Origin: Ophiura sarsii
Taxonomy: Eukaryota; Echinodermata; Ophiuroidea; Amphilepidida; Ophiuridae
Direction of reading: 5' to 3'
Assembly: GCA_035610835.1 (NCBI GenBank)
Contig: CM069449.1
Location: forward strand, 59,448,183 to 59,512,182
Length of the DNA: 64,000 bases
The position numbers and the translations under genes were made by a program. The notes under the pieces were generated by a model. That model saw nothing but the letters and a program-made list of their open reading frames with translations, did not search any database and was not told the origin of the DNA. How positions within the stretch are numbered: position 1 is the first letter of the stretch; every line of letters starts with the position of its first letter. Of the stretch, positions 24,720 to 36,808 are shown piece after piece.

Positions 24720-26230
24720 GTTTGAAATATCCGGGTGATATATGTGGCGTTGAGTGTTGCAGCTTGCGTTCTGTTGGCGTAGCCAGCCGTAAATCTATGT
24801 ATATTAAATATACAAAGAGGCGATGAGCTGTCCCCTCAGGGTATGTCTAAGGTTCAGTTCATATCATCTGTCGTCTTAACCTTCTTTTGTGTTCGGATTT
24901 TAAGGCCTATAGTTGTTTATTATTTTTCTCCCATGAAAATAATAATATGTTAAATCAACCGTCTGACGATATGGTTGGTTTTGTTAAAGGTGTCGAAGCT
25001 AACAGTAAAGGGACGCGACAATTGATCTCCCGTTGAGCGTCTGAATTTCCTTTCGTCGCTTTTTTTGGCGTCGTGTTGTTGATGTTATCCAGGTCATTAA
25101 AGGTTCACTTTTTTTCTCTCTCTCCGTTATTCTCACCATTCGAAAATGCTGCATAAATATACATCTATTGATTTTCAAAACCTAGGGGTCCAGTTTGGGA
25201 AAAACCGATTGCATTGAATTGATGTCGACATCCTAGACGATTCAGGTTTTTCCCTCTTTGATTATTTATAGTTGACCCCAAGCTGGATAGACGCGTGATC
25301 ATGACGAGATATTTGCTATACGCGTACGTGTCGGGTTTTAAAGGGACCAAACCAAGTGCTTAAAATAATATACATTTCTCTCTCTGCTTACTAACTTGGT
25401 TTTAACCAGTGCCATGCACACAAACAAAAATATTTTAAAAATAGTACGTTAATCTTGGTTTATCAGTTGTCGTCTAAATAAAGATGAAAAAGCATGTATC
25501 ATTGGAACTATTTTGGTGATTAATTTGTGCTTTAATGTGAACTATCTATATAAAAAAATAACCGATAATATCTTATCATAAATCATTGACTAGTCTTAAC
25601 TCTAGATGGCGACAAACTGTTTTAACTTTTGCTCTGTAAAGATGTGCATGTACTTTCAATATGGCCGCCTTTATCTGGGTCTGTTAACCGAAGTTGCAGT
25701 TTATAAAAGTTGAGTGACATTTCCCTTAACCATGTATTTCTTTCTAGTGGAATACTTGCTCTCCTTTGTTCTGTAGAACAGCAAACTGCTTAAGACGTAA
25801 ATTTGCTATCTTCAGAAGATAGCATTGTCTGATACCGAAGCATCGCTTACGTGATGGAGGCCGCGACAAGCGTTTGCGTATGTAACAGTTCATGTTGACG
25901 GGTGGCCAGTTCGGAACCGTATAAGCATACGTCTATATAGTAATAGTTTATGCACGTTTTCTCGCAATATGTAAGTCTTTACATCGTTGTAGACCTGACA
26001 TAACCGTTAATAGTTAGAGGAAGCTCTATCTTTTATTTCAAAATAAAGACGAATATCTGAATATATGTTACACGGGCACATAAATAAAGACAACAATGTG
26101 TCCCTTGCTTGTTAAATTATTTTTAAACATGCAGTATATTATGCACCACGTATCGTCGTAGTGTATTTGCGATCTCTACTTACTACACGCATCGCCCTGC
26201 CTTAAAATATTATTTAAACACAACCATTTC
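24720..26230. other. Region upstream of the two-exon gene, no further gene seen
   Basis: It probably holds the 5' UTR and promoter of the minus-strand gene starting at 24719. A short perfect inverted repeat GCTATCTTC/GAAGATAGC lies near 25805. No other coding signal is convincing. Confidence 0.5.
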
Positions 26231-26234
26231 ATGT

Positions 26235-27370
26235 TATGTAACATCACATCACATCACGTCACGTCACGGCTCGTCACGTCACGGCTCGTCACGCCACGGC
26301 TCGTCACGTCACGTCACGTCTCGTCACGGCTCGTCACGCCACGCCACGTCACGCCACGCCTCGTCACGTCACGCCCCGCCCCGTCACGCCCGTCACGTCA
26401 CGCCCCGTCACGTCACGCCTCGTCACGTCACGCGTCGTCACGTCACGCCTCGTCACGTCACGCCTCGTCACGTCACGCCTCGTCTCGTCACGCGTCGTCA
26501 CGTCACGTCACGTCTCGTCTCGTCACGTCACGCGTCGTCACGTCACGCGTCGTCACGTCACGCCTCGTCACGTCACGTCACGCCTCGTCACGTCACGCCT
26601 CGTCATGCCATGTCACGTCATGTCACGTCATGACATGTCACGTTATATCACGTCACGTCAAGCCATTTCATGTCATGTCATGTCACGTCACGTCATTGCA
26701 CGTCATGTCATGTCACGCATGTCTTGCTCTTTTCATGCCACGTCATGTCTTGACATACCATATTATGTCACCGAAGCTATGCCATGCCAGCAGTTATGTC
26801 ATATGTTATGCCACGTCATAACATTGCATGCTAGTACCACACCACGCCAGAATGACACCTCAACGACATGCCATGTCATGTTATGTCACGCCACGCGCGG
26901 CACGTCATGCCTCGCCACACGTCACACCATATGTCATGCATTGCCTTATCATGCCATAACTTGGCATGCCTTGCCACACCATGTCTAGCCATGCCTTCTC
27001 GTACATTGACAAGCCATATCACTTCATGACATGTCTTGATTTTGAGTACTGTCCCGTGTGCCGTGCCATATCGTGAGATGTCGCGACGTTCCGTGCTATG
27101 CCATGCATTGTCCTTGTCATGCCACGCCATAATATGACATGACATGACATGACTTGCCCGTGTCATGCCGTGCCACGATATAATATGACATGACTTGCAC
27201 TTGTCATGCCGGCCGTACCATGTCATATCATGCATTGCCTTTGTCATGCCATGCCACGTCATGGCATTGGCATGCATTGCCCTTGTCATGACATGCTTTG
27301 CCCTTGTCATGCCATGTCATGGTATGCATGGGCCTTGTCATGCCGTGCTATGGCATGTCATGATAGGCCA
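26235..27370. repeat. Pentanucleotide array CGTCA to TGTCA/TGCCA
   Basis: About 1.1 kb of 5-bp units. The left half (26250-26600) is dominated by CGTCA, CGCCA, CGCCT and CGTCT. From about 26600 the units become TGTCA and TGCCA mixed with CGTCA, and after 27100 strongly diverged ATGACATGCC-type sequence. Because 5 and 3 are coprime, all frames give similar five-residue repeat peptides (SSRHA, SRHVT), so the 196-residue open frame is an artefact. Confidence 0.9.
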
Positions 27371-28437
27371 TGTTATACTTCACAAACGCAGATCAACATT
27401 ATATTCCTTTATTTTATACCATACAGATTGTTAGATGACGTTATCTCAATTTCTAAAAAACTAACGGCTGAGACATAGGCCTATATGTCTCATGCAGGTA
27501 ACGGGCATTTAGTGTCATTAAGAGTATCCCATGGTGGTTATAAAGGACAAAAACTACTTCCCATGTTTTTAATTTTAAAAAAAGACTGGTGATTAGCCCT
27601 ATTGGTTTCTTATTTAATACACTTCATCCCATTTAAGTTTACGGCGTCATTCCCGAGATTTAATTACTTCAGTTACAATACTGCGAATTCAACTGTTGAC
27701 AAATGTATTGGAATAAGACTGAATAATTTATACACAACATCATGTCAACGTATTGTTTAAATACATCTTTTTTTTAATTCTACGTAATGGTTTTACTTCG
27801 ACTAATATTTAGATACAATTGTTATCCAATAAAACATGGGTGGTATTAGCTGATATTGTATATCATAATATTAGTTTTATTTTATTACATCCAATTAGTT
27901 TGGCAAATGTATCAAATATTGCAAGGTGTGAACAATATTTGCTTTATGATAAAAATGACCATCGGGGAAAAAGCCGACAAAGAGATACTAAAATGTAATC
28001 AGAGATAATTAACTCATTAGCAGCATATGAGATAGTTGTCAGGGTGTCAAGGTTAACGCCTCTTCTTGTCTTTATTTAATACGGGTGTCAATCACTGAAA
28101 ACAGTTACAAGAATGATATAATTTCTGTCAGCTTAGAGTAACTCATCGTATTTAATATGAAAGGAATGATTATTATTTTCGGGCATTTTCTTGATAAAAC
28201 ATATCACTGCTCGGAATACAAAGAAAAGCATATCATTGGCTGATATATTCACAAGTTCATTGTGCAGTGATCGATATGACAGATCGGGCCTATGTCTCTC
28301 TTTGAGCAATGACATGTTTTACCTTATGTATACTGAACTGTGTTATCCCAGTGGCGTATCTTTCGGGGGGTCAGAGAGTCGCCCTCCCCCTGACGGCTTT
28401 GACTGAGAAGGGCAGCACAAACTATCTGGCTAAAAAG
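27371..28437. other. AT-rich stretch, no gene seen
   Basis: No convincing ORF, exon or repeat. Near 28355 the sequence CAGTGGCGTATCTTTCGGGG resembles the end of the TIR element at 13109. Confidence 0.5.
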
Positions 28438-28740
28438 GCGAAGTGAAGGGAGAAAAAGGAAGAAAGGGAAAGGAGGAAGAGATAGAGTGAAAGGAAAGGG
28501 TTAGGAAAGTGTAAAAAAGGAATAAGAGGAAGAGTAAAGAGGGAAGGAAAAGGGAAAGGAAAGGAAAAGAAAGGGAGAAGAGGAAGATAAAAAGGGGAGG
28601 AAAGGGAAAGAGAAAATTGAAGGGTAGGAAGGGACGAGAGGAGGGAAAAGAATTATGTCTAGATGATCAGGAAGGGAAAATAAGAGGAAAGAAGTAAAAA
28701 TCGAAAAGAAACTTGGAGAAGAGAAGAGAAGAGATCTAAC
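28438..28740. repeat. Polypurine tract (GGAAA-rich)
   Basis: About 300 bp of almost uninterrupted purines on the plus strand, irregular GGAAAGG/AAGAGG units. It creates a Phe/Ser/Pro-rich open frame on the minus strand that is low complexity and not credible as a gene. Such tracts can form triplex DNA. Confidence 0.85.
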
Positions 28741-30492
28741 CACCTAAACACTTGATGATGTAGGCCTATGTGTGCGCGTGCATTACGTATCTTCAGTTAC
28801 TTTCATCAAGGTTATTAAAGGACCGGGAAAGGAATCCCCCACTTTTACTTTGGAGGTAATTGCGCCTATTTGGGTTATCTAAGGGATTCTCGATTCCCAT
28901 CTATATACTTGACAATTTGCCCCTTTCCCGTCTCGGGCAAAGTATAAAAATGGCACATGTTCGCGTGCTACGCGCGCATTTGTCCAGGAATATCATTATA
29001 GAAGCCCGTTTATGGCCAGATTCGTGTAAATATATAGGCCTATATATTTTAAATTTGCGTATAGTTTCGGATGATACTTTTTTATTTTTTATTTTTCAAA
29101 AATTGTTGAGTTTCTAATACTGACATAAATGTCGATAGGCTTTTATTGTGTATTGAGGGGATGTGGACTCTCAGGTATAGCCTCCGTAAAACTGCCATAA
29201 CTTCTTCATTATTCATTTAATCTATGTAAAAAAGTATAGATTTTTTGCAGAAAAGGGTTCAATGAATCCAACCATCACCATGAAATTGACCATTTTGGAG
29301 AAAATTATAAAAAACACGTTTTTTGACCAACAACAATCCCAATAAAAAAACCCCAATCTCTTGGGGAATTTATTTGTGTCTATAAAAAACCAAATGACAT
29401 CATACGTACATTTATTCATTGTGAAACGCGACAACGAAAGACACGCCTACATTGTATTCAGTTTGTTTGTTTGTTTTTACTTTTATTTTTAGATCTTATA
29501 TTGTTCGTTTTCATTTGGTTTACTGTTAATGGAATTTTCATCATACATGTATGTTAATAACAGGGGAATTCCAAGCCTTAAAACGGAACTACTTTTAAAT
29601 ATTGACTATTTTGTTATTGATCATTATTAATTTTGGTCAGCACATTCTTTCAATATGACGCATACATTTTCTTCTAGAAAATTCTAAAAACAACTGCACC
29701 TGATGTTATGTTATTGTATTATTTACACGCGCGTTTCAGATTATCCTACACTAAACATGCTAAAGGAACTCGATTTTATTGCATGTCCGATTTATGTGCT
29801 TTTTGCTTCAGATTTCGAATTAATTTCATTCTGGAGCTTTCTGGGCGAGGGAAATTATTAATTTTCGAGCCACTCAATGCTTTACCAAATATGTGTCAAA
29901 TGATAGACTTACATGAGGTACAATTTTAATATTTTGTTCATGTAGTTATTAACAGTTGACATCATTTAAATAAAATACTGGAACATTGAGTTTCGGTTTC
30001 GGTTTTTAAGGCAGTTACTTTTTATGCCTGATACAATATTCAGAATTCAGTATGCAATCAGTTGACTATTTAGTCAAAGTGTCGCTTCATTTATCAAATC
30101 TTATCGGTCTTTTAGTACTCAAATTTTCACCTGGAATTTTGGAGATTTTTATCACCAGGTTATTATACATGTAAAACACATGTACATGACAGCCCATATT
30201 ATATATTACTTTGTTTGTCAACTCAACTGCGAAGGTCATGTGCCATTGATGATCATTAGCCATCTATCTTCATGCAAATGGTAATTGTTGGTACATGCTG
30301 TTCGCTGGTAGAGTCATGTTTTTTTCTTCATATTTGTAACTTATTGATACCAGTTTGATATATTATTATTATGTTATATAACTATGTATAGAAAAATAAA
30401 ATGAATGAAAAAAAGAATGAAAAAAAAGAAGGTTATTATACTATCTTTCCCGAGGTAAATACGAAGTATTGGCCATAAAGACGACGACTGAT
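28741..30492. other. AT-rich stretch, no gene seen
   Basis: Only short ORFs of AT-biased composition. No splice-bounded coding segment, RNA gene or structured repeat is recognised. Confidence 0.5.
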
Positions 30493-30735
30493 AACCCCCT
30501 GTTCTACGGGAAAACGGACCTCTCATCAGGTAGGGTCGATCGGGCGCGTTTTTTGTTTTATATTTGTTTTCCAAAAATGTCTGAAAGTAGGCCTATTAGT
30601 GGATTTTCCGAAATCAAAAATTCCATTTGTTTCTTCAAAAACCAAAAACAACAACTAAAATTTCCCAATAATTCTTTGAAAAAATTGTTTTATGAAAATT
30701 GAAAAAAGGGTCGGTCTGACCCGTTCAACAGGGTT
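30493..30735 (+). mobile_element. Short TIR element, family B copy 3
   Basis: The left end CCTGTTCTACGGGAAAACGG pairs with CCCGTTCAACAGGG at the right. GACCTCTCATCAGGTAGGGT next to the left tip is shared with the copies at 8194 and 15791. Non-coding. Confidence 0.6.
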
Positions 30736-30837
30736 TTTTTCCCTGTTGCCTAAGGGATTAAATCTGCACGCCATACCAGGTGTAAATGTTCCCACCTTTT
30801 GAATCGTACACCGATGTAAGGCCCAAAAAAAAAAAAT

Positions 30838-31167
30838 TGACTTGCCCTTTCAGGGTCAAAGTCAGGGTCGGACGGACGGATTTTTTGTGTGTTTTTTGAA
30901 CATTTTTGAAAATTTACTGCACAAAAACACGTTTTAAAGATGTTTTTGTTTGATTTTTTTTTGTTGATTTTTGTTGATTTTTGTTGATTTTTAAACAAAC
31001 AGATACTACTCAAAAACACGTTGTCATCCTTCTTTATTGTTATGTGCTTCTTTCAATTTTGTTAAAAACAATTTTAATCTTTTTATTTTTTATTTTTTGA
31101 AAAAGAAAAAGAAAAGCGACCCTAGATTTCCGAAAATTCGGGTCGGTCGGAAAGGGCAAGTCAAATC
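30838..31167. mobile_element. TIR element with CGGTCGG-type ends
   Basis: GACTTGCCCTTTC at the left is mirrored by GAAAGGGCAAGTC at the right. Inside the tips are GGGTCGGACGG and CCGAAAATTCGGGTCGGTCG. The middle is A/T homopolymer with three tandem TTTTTGTTGAT units. The element at 33356 has a similar GACCGACCC plus homopolymer layout. Confidence 0.65.
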
Positions 31168-31206
31168 TTTTTTCATTTCTATTTAAACCAACTCATGATA
31201 TATTTC

Positions 31207-31454
31207 TAACACTTTCCATGCGCCTATTGGTTTTACGATATACAAAACAGATTTTTCAGAAACCTTTCTCAACTTTCAAAGTTTTATCTCAAGAATTACT
31301 GAACCAATACTAGGCATGTTTGCACTTATTTCAATTCATTTTTCATGGTGATTCCAAATGTGGTAATGACATTCAATAATGTTGACATTTTTTGAAACAT
31401 TTTGTGAAATGTCGGAATGTCGTCTGCAGACGCTTGCCGCGTGGGAAGTGTTAA
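31207..31454 (+). mobile_element. TTAA-type MITE, family C copy 6
   Basis: It starts TAACACTTTCCATGCGCC and ends GCCGCGTGGGAAGTGTTAA. The full-length interior is conserved with the other copies. Confidence 0.75.
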
Positions 31455-31921
31455 TGGATATGGTTTTTTGGATGATTCCTTTCAGAAAATATAGTATGGC
31501 TCTGTTCATAATGAAAATCATTATCAGTACACAAATTAAAACATAATTATATAAAGTCACCGATACGTTTTCCTTTCTATTCTGAGCACTGACATGATTT
31601 TGTTCTGAGAGGGTTAGACTAAAATATTCCCTTCTTTTTATAAAAAAACCCCACATATCATGAGTTGCTTTGAATAGAAACACATAGGCCTATAATTCCG
31701 TTTTTAGTGAATCCGTTTGTATGACTGGCTACTTTATTAAAAATAAAATATTGGTGAAATATTATGATTAGATATTTGATTTGTAATGATTTTTTTCTTT
31801 GATTATACAATGTTTTTAAACTCACTTAAAATGTGTAAAAGTTTAACACCAAATCAATAGGCCGAATGAGAGTAATATTAAACATACGAGATTATGTACT
31901 AGGCATTTAACAAGGGAGTAA

Positions 31922-32015
31922 ATTCTGTTATACCCTTCACAAGGGTATTCATAGTGCGTAATTTTTAAGAACGACGCATACTAACCGATGTTGGTGTGAA
32001 GGGTATAACAGAATT
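31922..32015. repeat. Hairpin with 20-bp arms
   Basis: ATTCTGTTATACCCTTCACA is mirrored by GTGAAGGGTATAACAGAAT. The loop contains a second, inner AAGGGTAT. A small foldback, possibly a minimal MITE. Confidence 0.65.
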
Positions 32016-32092
32016 ATGCCAACAACAGATACTATTTGCTGGATTCAAATTAAAAAATACATAAAAAAGGAGAAGATTATATCAAATATGAT

Positions 32093-33000
32093 AATCAAAT
32101 TGATGTGCGTTTTTCATCGCCAATAGCAAATTAAGGTATGGTGATAGCGCCCTCGATTTGAAGTGTTTAAACATGATCAAAAGCGTTTCTTCAACAAAGA
32201 GGGCGCTATCATCATCACCGCGATACAACCAGCCGGTTGAGGTTACAGGAGAGAAGCTGTCGATTTAGTGAATTTGGGAATTCTACTTAATTTACTTTAA
32301 ATACTCATACTTTTTTCAAATTAAGATTCATAACTAATAAATTATTAAATAATATATAGACTTGGACAATATTAGATTGTGTTAGAATTTAAAACAGTAA
32401 TATGGAAATGTTGTACATGTAGCCGGCCGTATACATTGTGTACTAGTTGTTGAACATATCAAAATAATTGTATTGAATAAAGAGGGCGCTGTTATCATTT
32501 CCGTGATACAACCAACCGGAGGAGGCAGCAACATGATAGTATAGTGGTTTGATTTAGTGAATTAGAGCACTCTACACAAACTCTTCATGTGATGATTATT
32601 GGATACTGGATATTACATGTGAATAAAGATTAGAAAACAACTCAATACCATTTTCAAAAGAAAACAACTCAATACCATTTTCAAAAGAACATGTTCCTAT
32701 CGGACTGGTCTCACCTCTAAGACTCACGCCAAAATCTCTGAGGATAGGCTACAATATGAACTATCACAAAAAGCTGTAATAGTCTACGTGAGAAATGCCA
32801 CTAGCACAAAACGCGGTATTTTTTCACCACGTATTTGGATAACTGTCATTGTGTTCTTTTTATCGATCGTGTATGTTTTTTATCTTGTAAAACACTCATG
32901 ACTCTTGAATGCGCTTGCGCTTCTTTTGACGAACAAACTTAATCCGCCGAGGCGTTATTCGATTAAGGGGGGAACATATCCCTAACGCCCCGCCCCTCCC
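32093..33000. repeat. Segmental duplication, copy A
   Basis: This stretch matches, with substitutions and indels, 34840-35140 (first third) and 36060-36480 (rest). Landmarks are GCGATACAACCAGCCGGTTG, TCTTCATGTGATGATTATTG, TCTTTTTATCGATCGTGTAT and CGCTTGCGCTTCTTTTGACG. The block also repeats internally: GAGGGCGCT followed by a GATACAACCARCCGG motif occurs at about 32200 and 32484. No ORF is conserved between copies. Confidence 0.75.
32143..32210. ncRNA. Conserved hairpin in the segmental duplication (possible small-RNA precursor)
   Basis: GATAGCGCCCTC and GAGGGCGCTATC form a perfect 12-bp stem base with a partly paired upper part and an apical loop, about 68 nt. The copy at 34896-34963 keeps the fold despite substitutions. 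This could be a MITE core or a hairpin RNA; nothing in the sequence shows transcription. Confidence 0.3.
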
Positions 33001-33355
33001 CTTTGTCACCAACGGGGGTTCTCATGTAAAATATAAAAATCACTGGAGCGTGCAACTGTAAATATTTTACTTTTCAAGTGTGCATATGATTCCAGCATGT
33101 AAATAATAGTAAAGAGAAACAATTAACGGATAAGATCATTAACCCTTTATTTGCTAGCAAGATTTGGCATTGCACGATCAATCAAACTACGGTATTGTAA
33201 TATACAAAATCACGCAGCAACATAGCCAAAGGAAGGGAAGGCGTGGGCTGTGACCGGGATCCCAAAAATGTAAAGGAAAATATAACGTTTTGGGCGCCTA
33301 GAAATTGCTTAGAAATGCCCTGAGAGAGCATCTAAATTCAAAGTTTCTCGGGACC

Positions 33356-33696
33356 CTTAGGCCTAAAAAAAGAAGAAGTTTGATTGGCGTAACCCGACCG
33401 ACCCTATTTTGACCGCCGACCCTAAACATTTTTTTCTTCTTTTCTTTTTTTTCTTTTCTTTTTTTTTCCTTCATTTTTTTTTTGGTGTGTGTGAGAAAAA
33501 GAAAAAAACCACACAGTACAAATGTGTATTTGTGCCATTTGTTTATGTCTGTATGGTATATGTGTGCTGGTATACAAAATTTCATAAGACGTTTTATAGA
33601 TTAAAAAAAAAAAAAAAAAAAAAATCCGACCTACCTACCTACCCTATTTTTTTCTCTCTATGTTACGCCAATCAAACCTTTTTTTTTAGGCCTTAG
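33356..33696. mobile_element. TIR element rich in homopolymers
   Basis: CTTAGGCCTAAAAAAAG and GTTTGATTGGCGTAAC at the left are mirrored by GTTACGCCAATCAAAC and TTTTAGGCCTTAG at the right. The interior has GACCGACCC, poly-T with C, and a 23-base A run. The Phe-rich and Lys-rich ORFs on both strands are artefacts. Confidence 0.8.
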
Positions 33697-34839
33697 AGCT
33701 GGCCCCTGGAAGTATTAGGTACATATGCAGATATACCGTTCGACTAGAGGGGAAAACTACCTCTTATCTTAAAGGTAGATGACCCGATCACATTTTCGTA
33801 ACACAGAATTATTTCAAACATACGGAGATTTTCATATCATATGAAAGCTCGTATTTTTCTCATCATCATACTGAAATTTGACGGCCTAATTCGGTATAAT
33901 GACAGAGAAATCGACGAAATAGCGTTGAATTACCGTGAATGGTGGTTACCACCGATATAGTTTGTGTACTACTCAATGGGTACAGTTCACAGCATCTTGT
34001 GCGTCTAAAATAAGAACCATAATAGCTATGCATCTCAAATTTTGGGACACGACGTTTTTAAGGATGACCTTTCATGTAGAATAGAAAACTTCAAGTTGAA
34101 AATCGGAATATCTACCTTTAATATCAACCTATGCAATTTCGCACGGTCATTTGGGGAAACAAATATCTGAACAAAATTATGAAGTCTGTATAATGATTTT
34201 AACCTATGTTATAACACAATTTACACAACTTTCCCAGGTATCAGTGTTTACGTCTTTACCAGTCAGAGGCCTTGTTCGGTTACCATGGCATATTATAATT
34301 ATATCCCCAATATTTGACCGGGTTGGCCTATGCAATCATGCCCCTCCCCCCAATGTTATGCACGATCGATAAAATGTCTAATTCAGAACAAATTAAGCTA
34401 ATTTCAAGCAATTTTTACAATTATTATATAAAAGCCAAACATTTCCGCGCGCTTTTTCAACTAATTACTTTTCTGCCCGTCTTTCCCCTCTAAAATATTG
34501 ATGCTGGTGCCGCCACTGGTTAATCACCCCCCCCCCCCCCTTCCAATGCCAACGACAAATTTACGCCACTGGGTAAGCTGGCCTCGAACCCCACGCCGAT
34601 AATAGTGTCGTTACATCAGGCCTTTCGTCGGTTTATACACGACGTGCATGTTGTGCCCCTTCGTTTAAGCAGTTGGCTAACGCCACTACTGCAAAAACTG
34701 TATTGAGCTACGATATACTAGTTCCAATAGGCCTACAATAATCTGAATTGTAGAATTTATGGATTCCACGAAATCGGTTTTCTAAATGCCGTTATGTTTC
34801 GTTATTTTTTGTGAGAGTAAAAATCAAGTTACATTAAAA

Positions 34840-36480
34840 GAAAATTTATATCAAAATATGATAATATCAAATTTAGGTGTGTTTTTCATTACCATTATAG
34901 CGCCCTCTATCTGAAGCGTTTAAACATAATTAAAAGCGTTTCTTGAACAAGGAGGGCGCTATCATCATCACCGCGATACAACCAGCCGGTTGAGGTTACA
35001 GGAGAGAAGCTGTCGATTTAGTGAATTTGGGAATTCTACTTAATTTACTTATATTCATACTTTTTTTCAAATTAAGATTCATAACTAATAAATGATTAAA
35101 TAATATAATATATAGACTCGGACAATATTAAATTGTGTTCGAATAACATAGAACTGTTGTAGCTGTTATAATCGATTTCAGCAATTATGTGTCACCTCTT
35201 GCATATTGGCGGAGGTGTTAGGTTGACTTGATAGGAGATGTACTGGTTGTAAATTGCTATTTTTTGACTTGTTAATACCCAGTTAGGCCAACACAATTTA
35301 ATACTTTGTCTCAGCGGCCCGCGCGCATTGCTTTTAATATGAGATTTCTCGCGTAGCGCTACGCGCGGCAGCCATTTTTTTTCGATTTTATTTTATTTTT
35401 ATATATCTTTTATTTGTTTTAAATAGAGCGCATAGACCATAGCTTATTTTGTTAAAAAAATAAAATAAAATAAATCGCATAGCACATAGCTTTCTAGCCA
35501 AAAGGCGCTGAGACAAAGTATTTAATTTTATTGGCCTTAATCTTCTTAAATATTGCGCTAGAGTAACCAATGATCAATACGTTTTTCTGAAAGATAGAAG
35601 CACAGAAGAATACTCAGAGTGTTACTTTTAAATTTAACGGGTGGGTATTAGGCCAAAAATATATATTGTGGTGTGACTTATGGAAAGAGGCACTCAAGTT
35701 GATGTTATCCCCTTGGCCTATGTAATCATGTGTGTTTATGTACACAAAATACCAAATACATGGACAAAATAATGTTTTAGGTGATTCATCAGGCTCGAGT
35801 GATGTTGAAGATAACTAGGTATTTGGTAAGTGAAAATATTGTAGGCCTATTAAATGTAAAGTGCGCGTGTAAACTATGGTACGTCCACGGTGTATCATAC
35901 AGTTTTACCTTTCTGGCCTGTTTCAGGATCGAAGTTATATTGATTTATTCGGGAAACAGTTTACTTCCTCTTTCAAAGTGTGGACAGGTCCAACACTTTT
36001 GGTGAGGTGACACATTTGTGCAGAAACCGATTATAGTAGGTGTTTAACATATAAAAATCATTTATTGAACATAGAGGGCGCTATTATCATTTCCGTGATA
36101 CAACGAACCGGTGAAGGCAGCAATAGTATTATGGTGGTTGATTTAGTGAATTAGAGCACTCTTCACTACACAAACTCTTCATGTGATGATTATTGGATAT
36201 TACATGTGAATAAAGATGTTTTGTCACAAAAAGCTGTAATAGTCTACGAGATAATTGCCACTATAGCACAAAAAGCTGTATCTATTTTATATCAAAGTTG
36301 TTTGTATGATGTGAACAAGGGGAGTGGGGGATCCAAAGGACCCACCTTTTTCACCACGTAACTGTCATTGCGTTCTTTTTATCGATCGTGTATGTTTTTT
36401 ATCTTGTAAAACTCTCATGACTCTTGAATGCGCTTGCGCTTCTTTTGACGAACAAACAATCCGCCGAGGCGTAAGGTGGG
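34840..36480. repeat. Segmental duplication, copy B, with about 0.9 kb extra
   Basis: 34840-35140 and 36060-36480 correspond to consecutive parts of copy A (32093-33000). The intervening 35141-36059 is absent from copy A and contains the TIR element at 35283-35540. Order and orientation are preserved, so this is a direct duplication followed by insertion or deletion. Confidence 0.7.
35283..35540. mobile_element. TIR element inside copy B
   Basis: TTAGGCCAACACAATTTAAT with ACTTTGTCTCAGCG at the left is mirrored by CGCTGAGACAAAGTATTTAA and TTGGCCTTAA at the right. The interior has a GCGCTACGCGCGGCAGC stretch and AT-rich sequence. Confidence 0.7.
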
Positions 36481-36808
36481 AAAGGCTCAAGATAACAGTT
36501 TTTTACTAGGAGCTACTTTTTTCCATAGTAGCGCCCGGATCATGGGATTGATTGAGAACCAGGAGCTACTTTCAGTCTACCGGGAGCTAACTTTTTATTA
36601 AATCGTATTGTCAAATCGAAATTCGATGTTTATACGATGTTTTGGGCAAGCTTCCCAATCGTCAACGGGCGCTGGTTTGGACAAAATATCAGCGCTCGGT
36701 TGTTTATTTTTCAGCATTACCGAGGGGTCAAAATCGCCCAGCGCCCGCTTATCTTGAGCCTTGATTTAGGTGGGACCATATCCCTAATGCCCCACCCACT
36801 CCTCTTTT

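Noticed and set aside
26231..26821. 196-residue open frame rich in Ser, Arg and His
   Set aside because: It is a by-product of a 5-bp repeat: all frames stay open with the same five-residue pattern.
28501..28743. 80-residue Phe/Ser/Pro ORF
   Set aside because: It is encoded by a polypurine tract; low complexity.
33298..33696. Lys-rich and Phe-rich ORFs on opposite strands
   Set aside because: They come from A/T homopolymers inside a TIR element.
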